Source of the DNA: Puccinia triticina
Taxonomy: Eukaryota; Basidiomycota; Pucciniomycetes; Pucciniales; Pucciniaceae
Direction of reading: 5' to 3'
Length of the DNA: 64,000 nt
NCBI RefSeq assembly: GCF_026914185.1
Contig: NC_070564.1
Location: 4,650,001 to 4,714,000, forward strand
The notes below the pieces were generated by a model, which searched no databases, was not told where the DNA came from, and saw only the letters and a program-made list of their open reading frames with translations. Shown one piece after another: positions 11,681 to 22,792 of this stretch (position 1 is its first letter; the number at the start of each line of letters is the position of its first letter). The position numbers were made by a program, and so were the translations under genes.

Positions 11681-12304
11681 TCATCCAGCAGTGTTGAATA
11701 GATATCTGAAGATGCGGCCAGTCAAATTAAAATAATGTGCAGAAAACGCGAGATTTGCATAATTAAGAAGCTTGGATATAGGATGATTGTAAGCTTTGAG
11801 GAGTAGGTCCCAGATGCCACCGTCGCCGCTGTTGATAGATGCCTGCTGTATGAGATCTGCTTCCATCTTACAAGTTGCGCATGGCTTTTCTCCAGTCGAC
11901 CCCTTTTCTTCTAGACATAGACGATGGGAATAATGCTTGCAAGAAGGTATACGGCTAGTCCTCTCGTGATTCTCATCGAATGACTTGTTGCAGAACACGC
12001 ATCTAGGATTCTGTTTTTAGACACAAATCACATTTTTATCAGCATGGGTGTTGTTTCAAGCAAAAAGAAACATTGGCTTAACTGGCGATTCCCAGGTATG
12101 AGAAGCCCCCGCCCAGTTGCTCCGAGACTTGTCTCTTTGGGTAAGTCCCTCCTTGATGATATCGCGACTGAGATAAACCTCATCATCTGCCACTATACCA
12201 GGCGGTATATAGACGTATGTCTCCCTTTTGGAAGGCCCACTTGCCACTGGCCGACACATCGGCATTGAGCCTATGCTTGGGATCAAGTGGAAAATTTCCG
12301 CCAT
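11681..12304 (-). CDS. Small RING-H2 domain protein, two exons
   Basis: I model exon 1 at 12304-12083 and exon 2 at 12010-11681, joined in phase 0 by a 72-nt intron with donor GTTAAG, an internal GCTGATAA branch-like site and acceptor AAACAG. The product is about 183 aa. The second exon opens with a RING-H2 pattern: CVFC, then CKHYSHRLC and CATC, giving eight ligands in C3H2C3 order. The protein is probably an E3 ubiquitin ligase subunit; substrate and localisation are unknown. The C-terminal 60 residues are not recognisable. A hydrophobic open frame upstream (12455-12183, another phase) could supply an additional 5' exon. It differs from the membrane-anchored RING family elsewhere in this window. 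Confidence 0.6.
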
Positions 12305-13390
12305 GGCCTATGTGCAGGCGATATTTTATCAGCGAGTCCGTATGTTGTCTGTATGCCGCGACACAAACTGAACAAAGAGTAAAGCGAGATTCCAGGGCCT
12401 TAACTATAAATGTTTTGATAGCGAGAAACATTCTGCTAATTCCCAAGACGCGCACTCCTCAAAATTCAACCAGTATGGCCTACCTGGCTGAAATAACTTA
12501 CAGGATATTAGTTCATGGGGAAACGCATTAATTAGAGCGCAAGCAAAGCAGAAATTTAACCCACCTTGATGGCTCACTTGTTGGTCTGATGGGAGAGTTT
12601 GATTTCACTGACGGACTTAAAGGGTGCAAATTCAGCTAAAAGCTGTTTGCCCACCAGGTGTCAAATATTTTGATTTCACTGCGCGTAAATGTAGGGAGTA
12701 GTCTGTCTGGACGGTACCGACTAAGCATACTCCCCCTGAGTTGTAGCTGAGTGGGGTCGACTCGTGGAGTGACTGACTGAGGAAGATAGCAACTGTAGAT
12801 GGCAAACTACTTTTTTTTATCTTTGAAGGCTCTGGTACAAGTCACGCTGGCTCACAAAACCTGCGGCATCATCCTGCTGGTGCCAGGGGAGCTGATGTTG
12901 ATCAAGCTTATATCAGTCCGTCGTCATCGAAATCCGTCGCATGTCTGATTTGTCCTGGCTTAAACTGCGGCTTTCCAAATTCCAAGTTAAATTAGCTGGA
13001 CTGGTGCCAAGAGATGACAGATGAGAAGATTCGAGTGACAGCTATGTACACATGTGACAGGCCAGGTGAGATACATGCGCTGCGCAACGCCCGGTGCTTG
13101 CTGCTCCGGCTCCGGGGAGTCGGGCTGCCGCCAATGAAACTCCCGACTCTTCGCCGAACCAGCAGAATCCAAAAAAATAAATAATCGTCAGGACCTGATA
13201 TTCACCCGGAGAACGAAGATATTCATAAAAAAGAAGGATTGACGATGGCGAACGAGGCTTCCGGGCGAAGGAAAATCCGGGAGGATGTCGAGCTGACCCC
13301 ACAAGTGACCAATACAGAAGGCAAGATGTCCGTAACCCATCCTATCCCTCTTCCCGGATGCCACACGGTTGATAACTCTGACCAGACCAT
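12305..13390. other. Intergenic, no recognised gene
   Basis: The stretch lies between the small RING gene and the methionyl-tRNA synthetase gene, which are divergently oriented, so both promoters should be here. Short overlapping open frames are present on the minus strand at 12987-13412, without recognisable domains. I see no repeat with definable ends. Confidence 0.5.
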
Positions 13391-16145
13391 GTGACGACCC
13401 ACAGTCTGCCATTACCCGACCGGCCGAACATCTTGGTCACGTCCGCCCTGCCCTACGTGAACAACGCGCCCCATCTCGGCAACATCATTGGCTCGACACT
13501 CTCGGCCGATGTGTTCGCACGATACAGCAGAACCGGGCCGGTCGTCGCTCAAGTCTTGTATATCTGCGGGACGGACGAGTATGGCACGACGACGGAGACC
13601 AAGGCGCTGGAGGAGGGCATGTCCCCCAGCGATTTGTGTGACAAGTACCATCAGATTCACAAAGACAGCTACCAGTGGTTTGATATGTTCGTCACCACCT
13701 TTCGCTTTTTTATTTTATTTTTCACTCTCTTCACCGATCGAGATCTTAGGCCGATACTTATCTTGTGAAAATCTAGTGGATTCGATCATTTTGGTCGCAC
13801 AACTACTCCCAAGCAAACAGAGTAAGTCCACTCGAAAGATTTCCTTCAAAAATGAAGCAAAAAAAATCGCGAGCGGTTTCCTAATAATTGTTTGCGCCCC
13901 GAATCACCTCTCTTTCACCCAACCAACAGAATTTGCCAGAAGATCTTCACTGCGCTGTACGACAACGGCCATCTTACCGAGCACGAAATTGAACAGGTGT
14001 ACTGCGAAAAAGATGCCAGGTAAGTATTTCATATTTACTAGTAAAAACCCGCCCAGCAACAGGTCTGATGAGATGTCCCTTGACAGGTTCCTGGCTGATC
14101 GTTTCGTTGAAGGCACATGTCCCAAGTGTAATTCTACTGTGCGTACTGGTTTGAATTCAACCAATCTGTCCACATTTCACTTCAAGCATTCTTCACACAC
14201 CCTGTGAACTGACGGGACCGATCAAGGTTTACAGGGCGCACGAGGAGACCAGTGTGATACATGCTGTCAAACGCTAGATGCGATCGAGCTGATCGACAAG
14301 AAATGCAAGATCTGCTCGTCGACGCCGATCTCGAAGAAATCCAAACACCTGTTTATCGACTTACCGAAGCTCCAGAAGCAGATCGAGGGCTGGTACAACT
14401 CTGCGAAGGACGGTCACCATTGGTCAGCCAACGGGAAAGCCTTCACCGAGGCCTGGTTGAGAGACGGTCTGCGCGAACGATGTCTGACTCGGGATCTCAA
14501 ATGGGGCGTGCCTGTGCCGATCACCGGTTGGGAAGACAAAGTGATGTATGTTTGGGTAAGTCACCCTTCTTCGTGTGTGAATTCGATTTTGTGGAGAGAA
14601 ATTCTGACGAGTTGGTTCCCCCTCGATTCGACTCAGTTTGATGCGCCCATCGGTTATCCAAGTATCACAGCAAACTATACCGATGATTGGGAGAAGTGGT
14701 GGAAGAATCCCAAAGAGGTCACTCTGTACCAGTTCATGGGAAAAGACAATGGTTAGCCATCAATCCACAAGACGTCTTTGCGCAATAGACATCGTTGATA
14801 AACTCTTTCTCGATCCTTAGTCCCCTTTCATACCATTCTATTCCCAGCGTATCTCATGGGCACCGGCCAAGAATGGACTATGCTCAATCACATTAGTACA
14901 ACCGGTTCGTATACCAGCTGATTTCTTTCTCGCACAATTCATCCACGGCTGCCAAATGTTGACAAGGACCGTTGATCTTGAAAACCAGAATATCTGCAAT
15001 ACGAAAATGTCAAGTTTTCGAAGTCGAACAACGTGGGGGTGTTTGGACAGAATGCGAGGGAGACCCAAGTTCCATCTGAAGTGTGGAGGTATTTCCTCAT
15101 CTCGACTCGCCCGGAGACGAACGACTCGCAGTTCACCTGGACGGACTTTATTGCGAAAGCGAATTCAGAGCTCTTGAACAACCTTGGCAACTTTGTGAAC
15201 CGGATCGTCAAGTTCTGTAATGCCCGATACCATTCCGTTGTTCCTGATCCGCTCTCATGGCCGGTCGTTGGCCCACCCACCCAATCAGAATCTATGCCTA
15301 AAGAGGACGACTCATCATCCAGTGTTCCTGCTCAGATTATCGGCCGGGAGTGCTTCGATGAAGAGGACCAATCGTTCGTAGCGGACATCAATGCGTTACT
15401 TGCTCAGTATATCGAGTCCATGGAGTCGCTCAAGCTCAGACAGGCGTTGGCGACAGTGATGGCGATATCGGCGCGAGGGAACCAGTATCTGCAGGAGAAC
15501 AAGATCGACTACAGTCTGCTACTGGCCTCACCCCGGCGCTGTGCGCAGATCGTGCTCGTCAGTCTGAACCTGGTCTACCTGCTCTCGGTGCTCGTGTATC
15601 CGTCGATGCCGAGCACGAGCGAGCTGATCCTGAAGCAGCTGAATGCGCCGCCACGACGGCTCAGTCGCAGGTTCGGTCTCGACTTACTTCCCGGGCACAC
15701 CATCGGGGACGCCATCTATCTGTTCCGCAAGATCGACCCCGACCGGGCCGTCTTCTGGCGCAAGCAGTACGGCGGCTCCAAGCCTCCGGGCGACGGCGGC
15801 GAGTCTGTGGCCGAGAGCAAGAAGGCCAAGAAGAAGGCCGCCCATGCCGGCAAGGCTAGCAAGGCCGCCCCCGCTCCCGTCTTCTCGGGGCCCAAACCGC
15901 CCGAGATGGTCCAGCTTGAGCAGGCCATCCTCGCCCAAGGCGAGCGTGTGCGCCAGCTCAAGGCGGGCTCAGTCGAGGGCGACGTCGGCGCCGAGGTCTC
16001 CAGACTGCTCGGCTTGAAGAAAGACCTCGCCTCTCTCACCGAGCAACTTGCAAGTACGTGCCCCCTCCCTTTCTCTTCCAAGTCGGATGCCTGTGCTCAC
16101 TCATCCTCGTTGGCTTCACTAGAAACCTCGCTGGCTCCTAGCTAG
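13391..16145 (+). CDS. MES1: Cytosolic methionyl-tRNA synthetase, nine exons
   Basis: Class I aminoacyl-tRNA synthetase that charges tRNA-Met. Modelled exons: 13391-13686, 13777-13821, 13930-14019, 14087-14138, 14235-14555, 14637-14751, 14821-14904, 14989-16053 and 16123-16145. All phases close, giving 696 aa. The HIGH-type motif is HLGN within [16 protein letters not shown] and a later CDTCC/CKIC cluster form the zinc-binding insert. KFSKS (KMSKS signature) is at about residue 350, followed by the anticodon-binding helical domain. The C-terminus has a Lys/Ala-rich linker and a coiled segment around [17 protein letters not shown] that resembles a WHEP-type tRNA-binding module. Two introns use GTTCGT donors. 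The short last exon is the least certain part; reading through instead gives a different short tail ending at the same stop. The gene lies 433 bp upstream of the oxidoreductase, on the same strand. Confidence 0.93.
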
Positions 16146-16578
16146 TTCTCTTGGTCCTTTCTCCTCTCTCTCTCCCCCCTTCCGGATCCAGTTCATCTAG
16201 CTTGTATCCCTCTGCCTTTCTCCTTGTTTCCTTCGCCTCACCAAATGCATCGCTTGATTCTTTATCTTGTCTACCTGTTCTTTGATTCCCTTGTCGTTGT
16301 CTGTCTTTTGTTTTGGAAGTAGTGGAGACAAAAAGAGCTCTTGATGTGACCCGTTTCTCTTCTTGTGACTCTCACAGCAATACATGTACTTACATCGAGG
16401 TCATGGGCAGCCGAGATGGATTGAGCCCACACAGATGACTTGGGATAGTTCCCGGGTGGGATGAGTGTTCCCGCGCAGCCGCGTCAGCGCGGCACCGCAG
16501 CGCAGCACCGCAGCCGGCCCAGTCCACCACCCCACCCAATCTGCCTTCAACTGTTGACCCCGACACTCCGACAAAACA
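16146..16578. promoter_or_regulatory. Intergenic spacer between two tandem genes
   Basis: The spacer contains the pyrimidine-rich 3' flank of the synthetase gene and the presumed promoter of the oxidoreductase. Long CT-rich tracts occur (16150-16260) and there is no TATA box at a fixed distance. The start of the next gene has A at -3 (AACAATGA), a good fungal context. Confidence 0.4.
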
Positions 16579-18679
16579 ATGACCACCTCCAGCCGAAGCG
16601 TGCTCGTCATCGGAGGCTCATACGCCGGCCTGCATGCGGCCGAGCTCCTGGCCCAGCAGCTTCCCAGCCACTGGTCCGTCACCCTCGTCGAACGGAACAC
16701 CCACTTCAACGTCAGTCGATTTGTAATCGTGTAGATCTTGATCCGCCTGCTGACTTACACCCTCTCACACCTTCCTGCGTATTCTGTGCCCCTGTTGCAA
16801 CTTTAAACTACGCATGACGTACACATCCAGCATGTCTATTCGTTCCCCAGAAGCGCAGTCGCCGGACAGGCCCACCGAAACTTCATCCCCTACACCGGCA
16901 AGCTCAACAAACTCAACAACCAAGCCCAATCCGACTCCAGTCTATCCGGTGCACACCCAAAGATAAGGTTGATCAATGCTTCGGTCACGAAGATCGTCGA
17001 CCGGAAGGTCTTCCTCGACCGCATGGTCGACCTCCAGCAGCCCCTCGCCCATCCGCTCTCTTCGCCTGCCCACGAACCCATCCACGCCCTCTCCTCATCC
17101 GTCCTCGCCGACTCACCCGCCGGAAGTGTGGTCACCGACAGCGGCTACGCCTCCTCGGTCACCACCAAAAGCCCAACCAAAGGTAAACATCAACTCGCAT
17201 CCGCTCAAAGCATCGAACAAATCGGCAATCCACCCGCCGACCGAGCGCCCCAACAGACCTTCCAAGTCGGTTGGGACTTCCTGGTCTATGTGCGTCATAC
17301 AGCCTGCCTTCTTATCAGTCTTGGCCTGTCTAATCTCTAGGCGTGTCCTTTTTTTTGTTATAGGCCCTAGGCTCCCATATGCCACCGCCTCTGCATCTCC
17401 CCATCAACCAACACCGCTCGAAGCTGAACGGCGTCGCATTCTTGGAAGCACAACGAGCCGCCATCGCAGCTGCCGAGAAGATCGTCATCGTCGGCGGAGG
17501 CGCGTTAGGGATCCAATGTGAGCGCCCAAAGTGCTGGCGTGTGTCTTTTGACGAAAGCTGAACGACGAGTCGGCGTGTGTGATGTAAACAGATGCGTGCG
17601 ACATCGCGCACCGATACCAACTGCTGGGCCAGCCAAAGCACGTGACGCTGATCCATTCCCGGCCGGCGTTCCTGCCGACGTTCAAGCCCGAGATCGGCCA
17701 GAAAGTCAAGCAGGCCCTCGCAGACTTCGGTGTCCATGTTGTCCTTGGCGAGCGCGTGAATCTGGCCAAGTTGCATGCCGATCTGGAGATCCAGAAGAAG
17801 CTGGGGGGCTCGGGGAAGGTGGTGGTCGAGTCGGTGTCGAACGAGAACAAGCACTGGGAAGCCGACTTGGTCGTAAGCGCACGAACATAAACACTTCTCC
17901 CCCGCAACGACCATGCTAATATTTTTCTTTCAACATCACAGCTCACCTGCACAGGCCAGGTCCCGAACACCAGCTTGATGTCCCAGTTCTGTCCCTTGGC
18001 GGTGCTCGGGGGGACGGGCTCGAGCGGGCTGATCCGGGTGACCCGGGGGCTGCAGATCTCGCCGTCGCGGTTGGGCCCGTCGCCGGTAGAGACGCCTACG
18101 GGGGAGCGGTCCGTCTGCGAATGCGGCCTCGCATCCCTCCAGATCTCCCGGCCCGTTGTTCCCAAGGAGAACCCGGTTTGGAAACGCGTGTTCGCGATCG
18201 GCGACTGCGTCGACGGGTTCGGCGCGATCAAGGCCGGCCATGTCGGGTGGAACCAGGCGGAGGTCGCCGCCCGTAACATCCTCGCCTCCGTTGCTTTCCT
18301 CGAACGTAACGCCTCCACTCCTGGTCTTCATGAGGCCGTGGACTTGGACCAGGTCGAGTTCGAGCAGTATGTTCCTAGCCCGCCCATGATCAAGCTCACC
18401 CTAGGCCTCGTGAGTCTCGCTTCTTTTACTGTTTCGCCACGTTGCGTGCTGATGTATCTCTTTTGGCCCTCCGTGCATCGTCCGGTTTCTCGCCGACAGC
18501 ACCGCGTCGTCACCCAGCTACGCTCGGCCGAAGACCCCGACGAGCTCGTCGTCGCCGAGAAAACGGTCGTGCCTGACCCCGAAAGCAACGACCCAGGCCA
18601 GACTTCATCCGCCTGGAGAGACATGTGGGGCCGCTACGACCTCGTCGACGAGGACCAGATCCGCGACGGCTGGGCTTAG
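16579..18679 (+). CDS. AIF/FSP1-like FAD-dependent NAD(P)H oxidoreductase, six exons
   Basis: Flavoprotein of the pyridine-nucleotide disulfide oxidoreductase fold, resembling AIFM2/FSP1. Family members reduce quinones with NAD(P)H at membranes. Exons: 16579-16710, 16831-17289, 17364-17517, 17592-17872, 17942-18409 and 18500-18679; phases close to 557 aa. Residues 8-15 (VLVIGGSYAG) form the FAD dinucleotide fold, IVIVGGGALGIQ the second (NAD(P)H) fold, and FAIGDCVDGFGAIKAGHVGW the C-terminal FAD motif. A Ser/Thr-rich insertion of roughly 60 residues (around SSVLADSPAGSVVTDSGYAS) and an acidic C-terminal extension make it longer than the usual 370-400 aa. No signal peptide is obvious. The last intron is 90 nt, a multiple of three without a stop, so retention would give a longer in-frame isoform. 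Confidence 0.88.
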
Positions 18680-19513
18680 AACCTCATCCAGTCCATTAAC
18701 AACCACAGACTATCCTCCAGCATCCCTTTTTCTGCTCTTCCCTCTCTGCATCCATATATGCTCAAGTTTCAGACACCGATTATAGTTTATAGATTTCTGG
18801 TGGTTCTCATCCAGTAAATTAGCTATCCTCCAGCATCACTTTCTCTGCTTCTCCCTGCACTTTTAGATATCGATTATAGTTTGTAGATATCTGATGCATT
18901 TTTTTTCTTCAGCATACAAAGCGGTACTAGAGTAGATAGACTTCACCTTTTTGCATGGCGCTGTAGACTCCTTTCAATCCCTCTTCCTCTTAATCCTCAT
19001 CCCATGAACTATTTATTTCTCTCGTGTTGTACTGCATTAGTCTCGCCTCTTTCACTCGCAAAAGTCTGGTGGCTGACAAACTCTCTGTTGTACTAATGAG
19101 CACTCCTTTTCTCTTCCTCTTTTTCTTTTGGTCTAGTCCTATAATTATCCTCTCAGATTTTCTTGTACTTGGTGGCGAAGTCAGAAAGGCAAGTGATCCG
19201 GGTGGAGACGAACTTAACACAGTCCCTCCGAGGAGGTCCCGCAGGAGGGACTTGCCCGCAAGCGGTGATCTTTGGCACAGGAGGAACGTGATTTTTTGAG
19301 AAAATCACACTTTTTTTAGTAATCTCACAATTTCTCCCTCATCTTACCAAGTTATTTCTCCTGGTTTTCATTACATGAAAGCTCTGCATGTTGCGGAGGG
19401 GACTGCCGCTTTAAAAATTTCATTATCTGCTTTCTTCATTGTGTGATCAAAGCAACAAACCATCCAACTTCCTCCCGAGGGGGAGGAGTGAGTAACTTTA
19501 TAAACTGCCCCAA
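18680..19513. other. Intergenic with one small foldback MITE
   Basis: A+T- and pyrimidine-rich sequence downstream of the oxidoreductase; 18700-18900 contains two diverged copies of a stretch with TCCAGCATC and GATTATAGTTT. At about 19220-19250, AGTCCCTCC...GGAGGGACT forms a foldback of about 35 bp, one of at least four in this window (also 20931-20974, about 23488-23519 and 24174-24229). No gene is recognised. Confidence 0.5.
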
Positions 19514-19521
19514 TATCTTTT

Positions 19522-20569
19522 CGGGTTTACTTCGCGCACTGAGGGAAACTCGTTGCGCACGGGAATTTCCGTTGACTCGACGTCACGTGACGTCGGGCCC
19601 TCCTCCGTGCGCGCCACCAGCTCCCCTCAAAAAACTATCCGCACACGGGGGTGCCGTGCGGTGAAAGGTGGCCGGGGTGAAGCACTCCGGCCATCCGCGG
19701 GAAACAATCCCCTCAATGACCGGCACAGACCGGTATATCACATCTCTCTTGATGACCGGAATAGACCGGTCATTGAGAGGACACATCCCCCTTGATGACC
19801 GGTACAGGCCGGTCATTGGGAGGCTGCATCCCTCTCGATGACCGGTACAGGCCGGTCATTGGGAGGCTACATCCCTCTTGATGACCAGAATAGACCGGTC
19901 ATTGAGAGGCTACATCCCTCTCGATGACCAGAATAGACCGGTCATCGGGAGGTTACATCCCTCCCGATGGATGACCGGAATAGACCGGTCATCGAGAGGA
20001 CACATCCCCTTTGATGACCAGGATAGACCGGTCATCAAGAGGTCACATCCCTCTCAATGACCGGAATGCCGGTCATTGAGAGAGATGTATCCTCTCGGTG
20101 ACTGGTCTACTCCGGTCATTGGGAGGGATGTAACCTCCTGATGACCGGTATTCCGGTCATCAAGAGGGATGTAGCCTCTCAATGACCGGTCTGTACTGGT
20201 CATTGAGAGGGATGTAGCCTCCCGATGACCAGCCTGTACCGGTCATTGAGAGGGATGTAGCCTCCCGATGACCGGCCTGTACCGGTCATCAAGGGGGATG
20301 TGTCCTCCCAATGACCGGTCTATTCCGGTCATTGAGAGGGATGTAGTCTCTTGATGACCGGTCTGTGCCGGTCACCAAGGGTTTTGTTTCCTCCGGATGG
20401 CCAGAGTGTCTCAACCCAGCCACCTGTCACCGCACGGCACCCCTGTGTGCGGATAGTTTTTTGAGGGCAGCTGGTGGCGCGCACGGAGGGGGGCCCAACA
20501 TCACGTGACTTCCAGTCAACAGAAATTCCTGTGCGCAACGAGTTTCCCTCCGTGCACAAAGTAAAACCG
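19522..20569. mobile_element. 1,048-bp palindrome-array element, 8-bp TSD TATCTTTT
   Basis: The ends CGGGTTTAC and GTAAAACCG are inverted, and the imperfect TIR continues about 190 bp, including AGGGAAACTCGTTGCGCAC on each side. The exact 8-bp duplication TATCTTTT flanks it (19514-19521 and 20570-20577). Between the TIRs there is only a tandem array (about 19710-20395) of 44-55-bp units carrying GATGACCGG...CCGGTCAT hairpins. There is no coding capacity. An 8-bp TSD fits hAT-type insertion, but the CGG terminus is not typical, so the superfamily is left open. Confidence 0.85.
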
Positions 20570-21363
20570 TATCTTTTTTCCTTTCAGAGTTTAGACAGCC
20601 ATATGACATACCATGTTCAGTAGCCTATACTGATCTCAGCTTTGTAATTGAAACTGCATGCTTGTGTCAGTGAGTTTGTGAGAGTATGGCATTGCGGTAT
20701 CTTCGAGCCACTCCGTACACTTTTGCCTTTGGAGCACCCGGACAAACATGAATGTAGAGCTGAGGGAATAAGGATAAGATGAAGATGAAGCCCTGCTTCT
20801 TCTCTATCTTGTGGTGTAACATACCATGCAAAAAAACCATGACATGGGGGTATAAATACTGATGCAAAAAAACCCCTTCATGGAGCCTCAAATTTGTTCC
20901 CTGCCATGCCAACTTTCACTGCTTAGGTGTAAGTCCCTCCTGCGGACAGCCCTTTGGGCCCCCTTGGAGGGACTTTGATAAGTTCGGGGTGGAGATGAAG
21001 TCCAAGCAAGAGTTCAACAACTTATAATAATCATTCAGGAAGGAAGGAGAACATGAAAGAGGGCAACTAGGTTATATAGATACTCAGCATAGGTTGAGTC
21101 ATGGGTTTATGTATAGAATAGAGGTGTGCCATAGTAGAAAGACACTACTGCATTTTCTCAACACTCATCATCTGGAATTAGTTGCCATGCACACCTGAGT
21201 AGGGGGAGTCAATTGGGTAGAGTAGCTGTGGTGCGGTGGTACAGTGGGAAATGTATGGGCAAGGGCCTGTGAGGCTGGGTGGGGGAGAGGGGGAGTGACA
21301 GTGAGTGGGAGTTCTGCAGTAAGAAAATTTTGACAGCTACTCTAGTAAGGTCAATAAATCTAC
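20570..21363. other. Intergenic with small AGTCCCTCC foldback
   Basis: At about 20931-20974, AAGTCCCTCC and GGAGGGACTT flank a G+C-rich loop; this is a member of the small foldback family. The remainder is A+T-rich or GT-rich (about 21200-21300) and has no recognisable gene. It includes the 3' flank of the minus-strand orphan gene that ends at 21364. Confidence 0.5.
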
Positions 21364-22792
21364 TTAAAATCCTCTTTGTTCAATAATTGTCAAAAGCCTT
21401 TCACCCTGCCTGCGTAGACGTTGGATATCATGTTCTGCTGGCAATGTGTTCAAGACACAGAACATTTTCCCAGACACTATCTTGTAAGTCTTCTTAAAAT
21501 CATTCCAAATCTGAATCACTTTGTTTTGATATCCTTTGTAAACCAATGGGTCAAAATTGTTGCCCATCTTGCAGCTATAAGCCTTGGCAATGTACCCCCA
21601 TCTATAGAACTTGTAAGAGAGTGTTTGAAGCTCAAAGTAGTCTCCAAACTTTGTGGGGTTTTCAGTTTTGCCTAGGTTTTGCTTGATGATTCCAGGAAAC
21701 ATTTCTGTTTCTACAAAGTATAAAAACTCACATATTTTGTTAAATGCTACATAATTTGTGAGGTCTACGGCTTCAAACAAAATTTCAACTTGTACAGAAA
21801 TGATACATCCAACTGCATATTTGAATTCTTTCAAAGTACCTCTTAGTTCTGGTGTATAATCATGTACCGTTGCTTCACTGGAAGATGATCTTAAATTATC
21901 TGAAATATCATGTTCTTTGTGAAGCCTGATGTCTTTGCTGGGAGGAAGTAAACAGAACATTCCTCTCAATTGTTGATGAATTTGAGAATTAAGATGCTTG
22001 AGTTCCTCTTTGATTGATTCAATCATTTGATGATAGATAATCATGCTTCTTTGTAATTTGTTGGGTGCTGTTGTAGTTTCAAAAGGAAAAAGAAAACACT
22101 TATCTGAATCAGTCCTGAGACTGCAAATAAAAATCAACAAATTGGAATATAATCAAATGAAAATATTTACCTTGGAAAGATTCAAACAATGTTTGCCAGT
22201 ACCAGTGGTCAGTAAAGTAAGCTGATAGCCTCCAAGTGACCCAATTCATTTCATTTTTGAATTGCACTGAAGTGTATAAGAGGAGAAGCTTTATCATCTT
22301 CTCATCTTGATATATTCTGTTTAGAATCTCCTGATCAATGAATCCAGTCTTTAAAAAAAAGTCAAGCATTTTGAGCACATAGCTACAGGCAGCTACAGCC
22401 ATCAGTGATGTTGGGGTGTTTCTTTGTTCATCTTTCAAATAACTTGAGAGTTGTGAATCTGGGATGATTTCCATGACACTTTCTAGGCTTGAAATGCAAA
22501 AGTTTTCCCAGAATTGTTTAGCTACCAAGTGATATAATTCAGGAATCAATGGTTGGTGTGAAGAAAAATTGGTTTCTGGAAACAGGAATCTGAAGATTTT
22601 CAAATTTGAAGATTCTTCCTTTATCAGGGAATCCAATTTCCATTTCCTGAGGGTCAAGATATTTCTTCCCGATTCTTCAAGTATTTCAATTTTATCTTTT
22701 CTCCTGTCAACATCTGACTGTTCCTTCAGTTCCTTCATGAGCTTCAAGTAAAAAACTTCAAGTTCCTCTCTATTTCTTTCCATGATTGGCAT
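21364..22792 (-). CDS. Orphan 441-aa protein, two exons
   Basis: Exon 1 is 22792-22171 and exon 2 is 22067-21364. A 103-nt intron (GTAAAT...CAACAG) joins Gln-Ala in phase 1 and gives an uninterrupted 441-aa frame. I do not recognise the protein. It is rich in aromatic, Leu and Glu/Lys residues, predicted mostly helical by composition. Its N-terminal half begins MPIMERNREELEVFYLKLMK (coiled-coil-like), and the second half contains ELRGTLKEFKYAVGCIISVQ. No signal peptide or transmembrane segment is evident. It ends ...LLTIIEQRGF. Base composition is as A+T-rich as the flanks, unlike the G+C-richer housekeeping genes here, which suggests a lineage-specific rust family. The intactness of a long frame in repeat-rich surroundings supports it being real. 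Confidence 0.7.
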
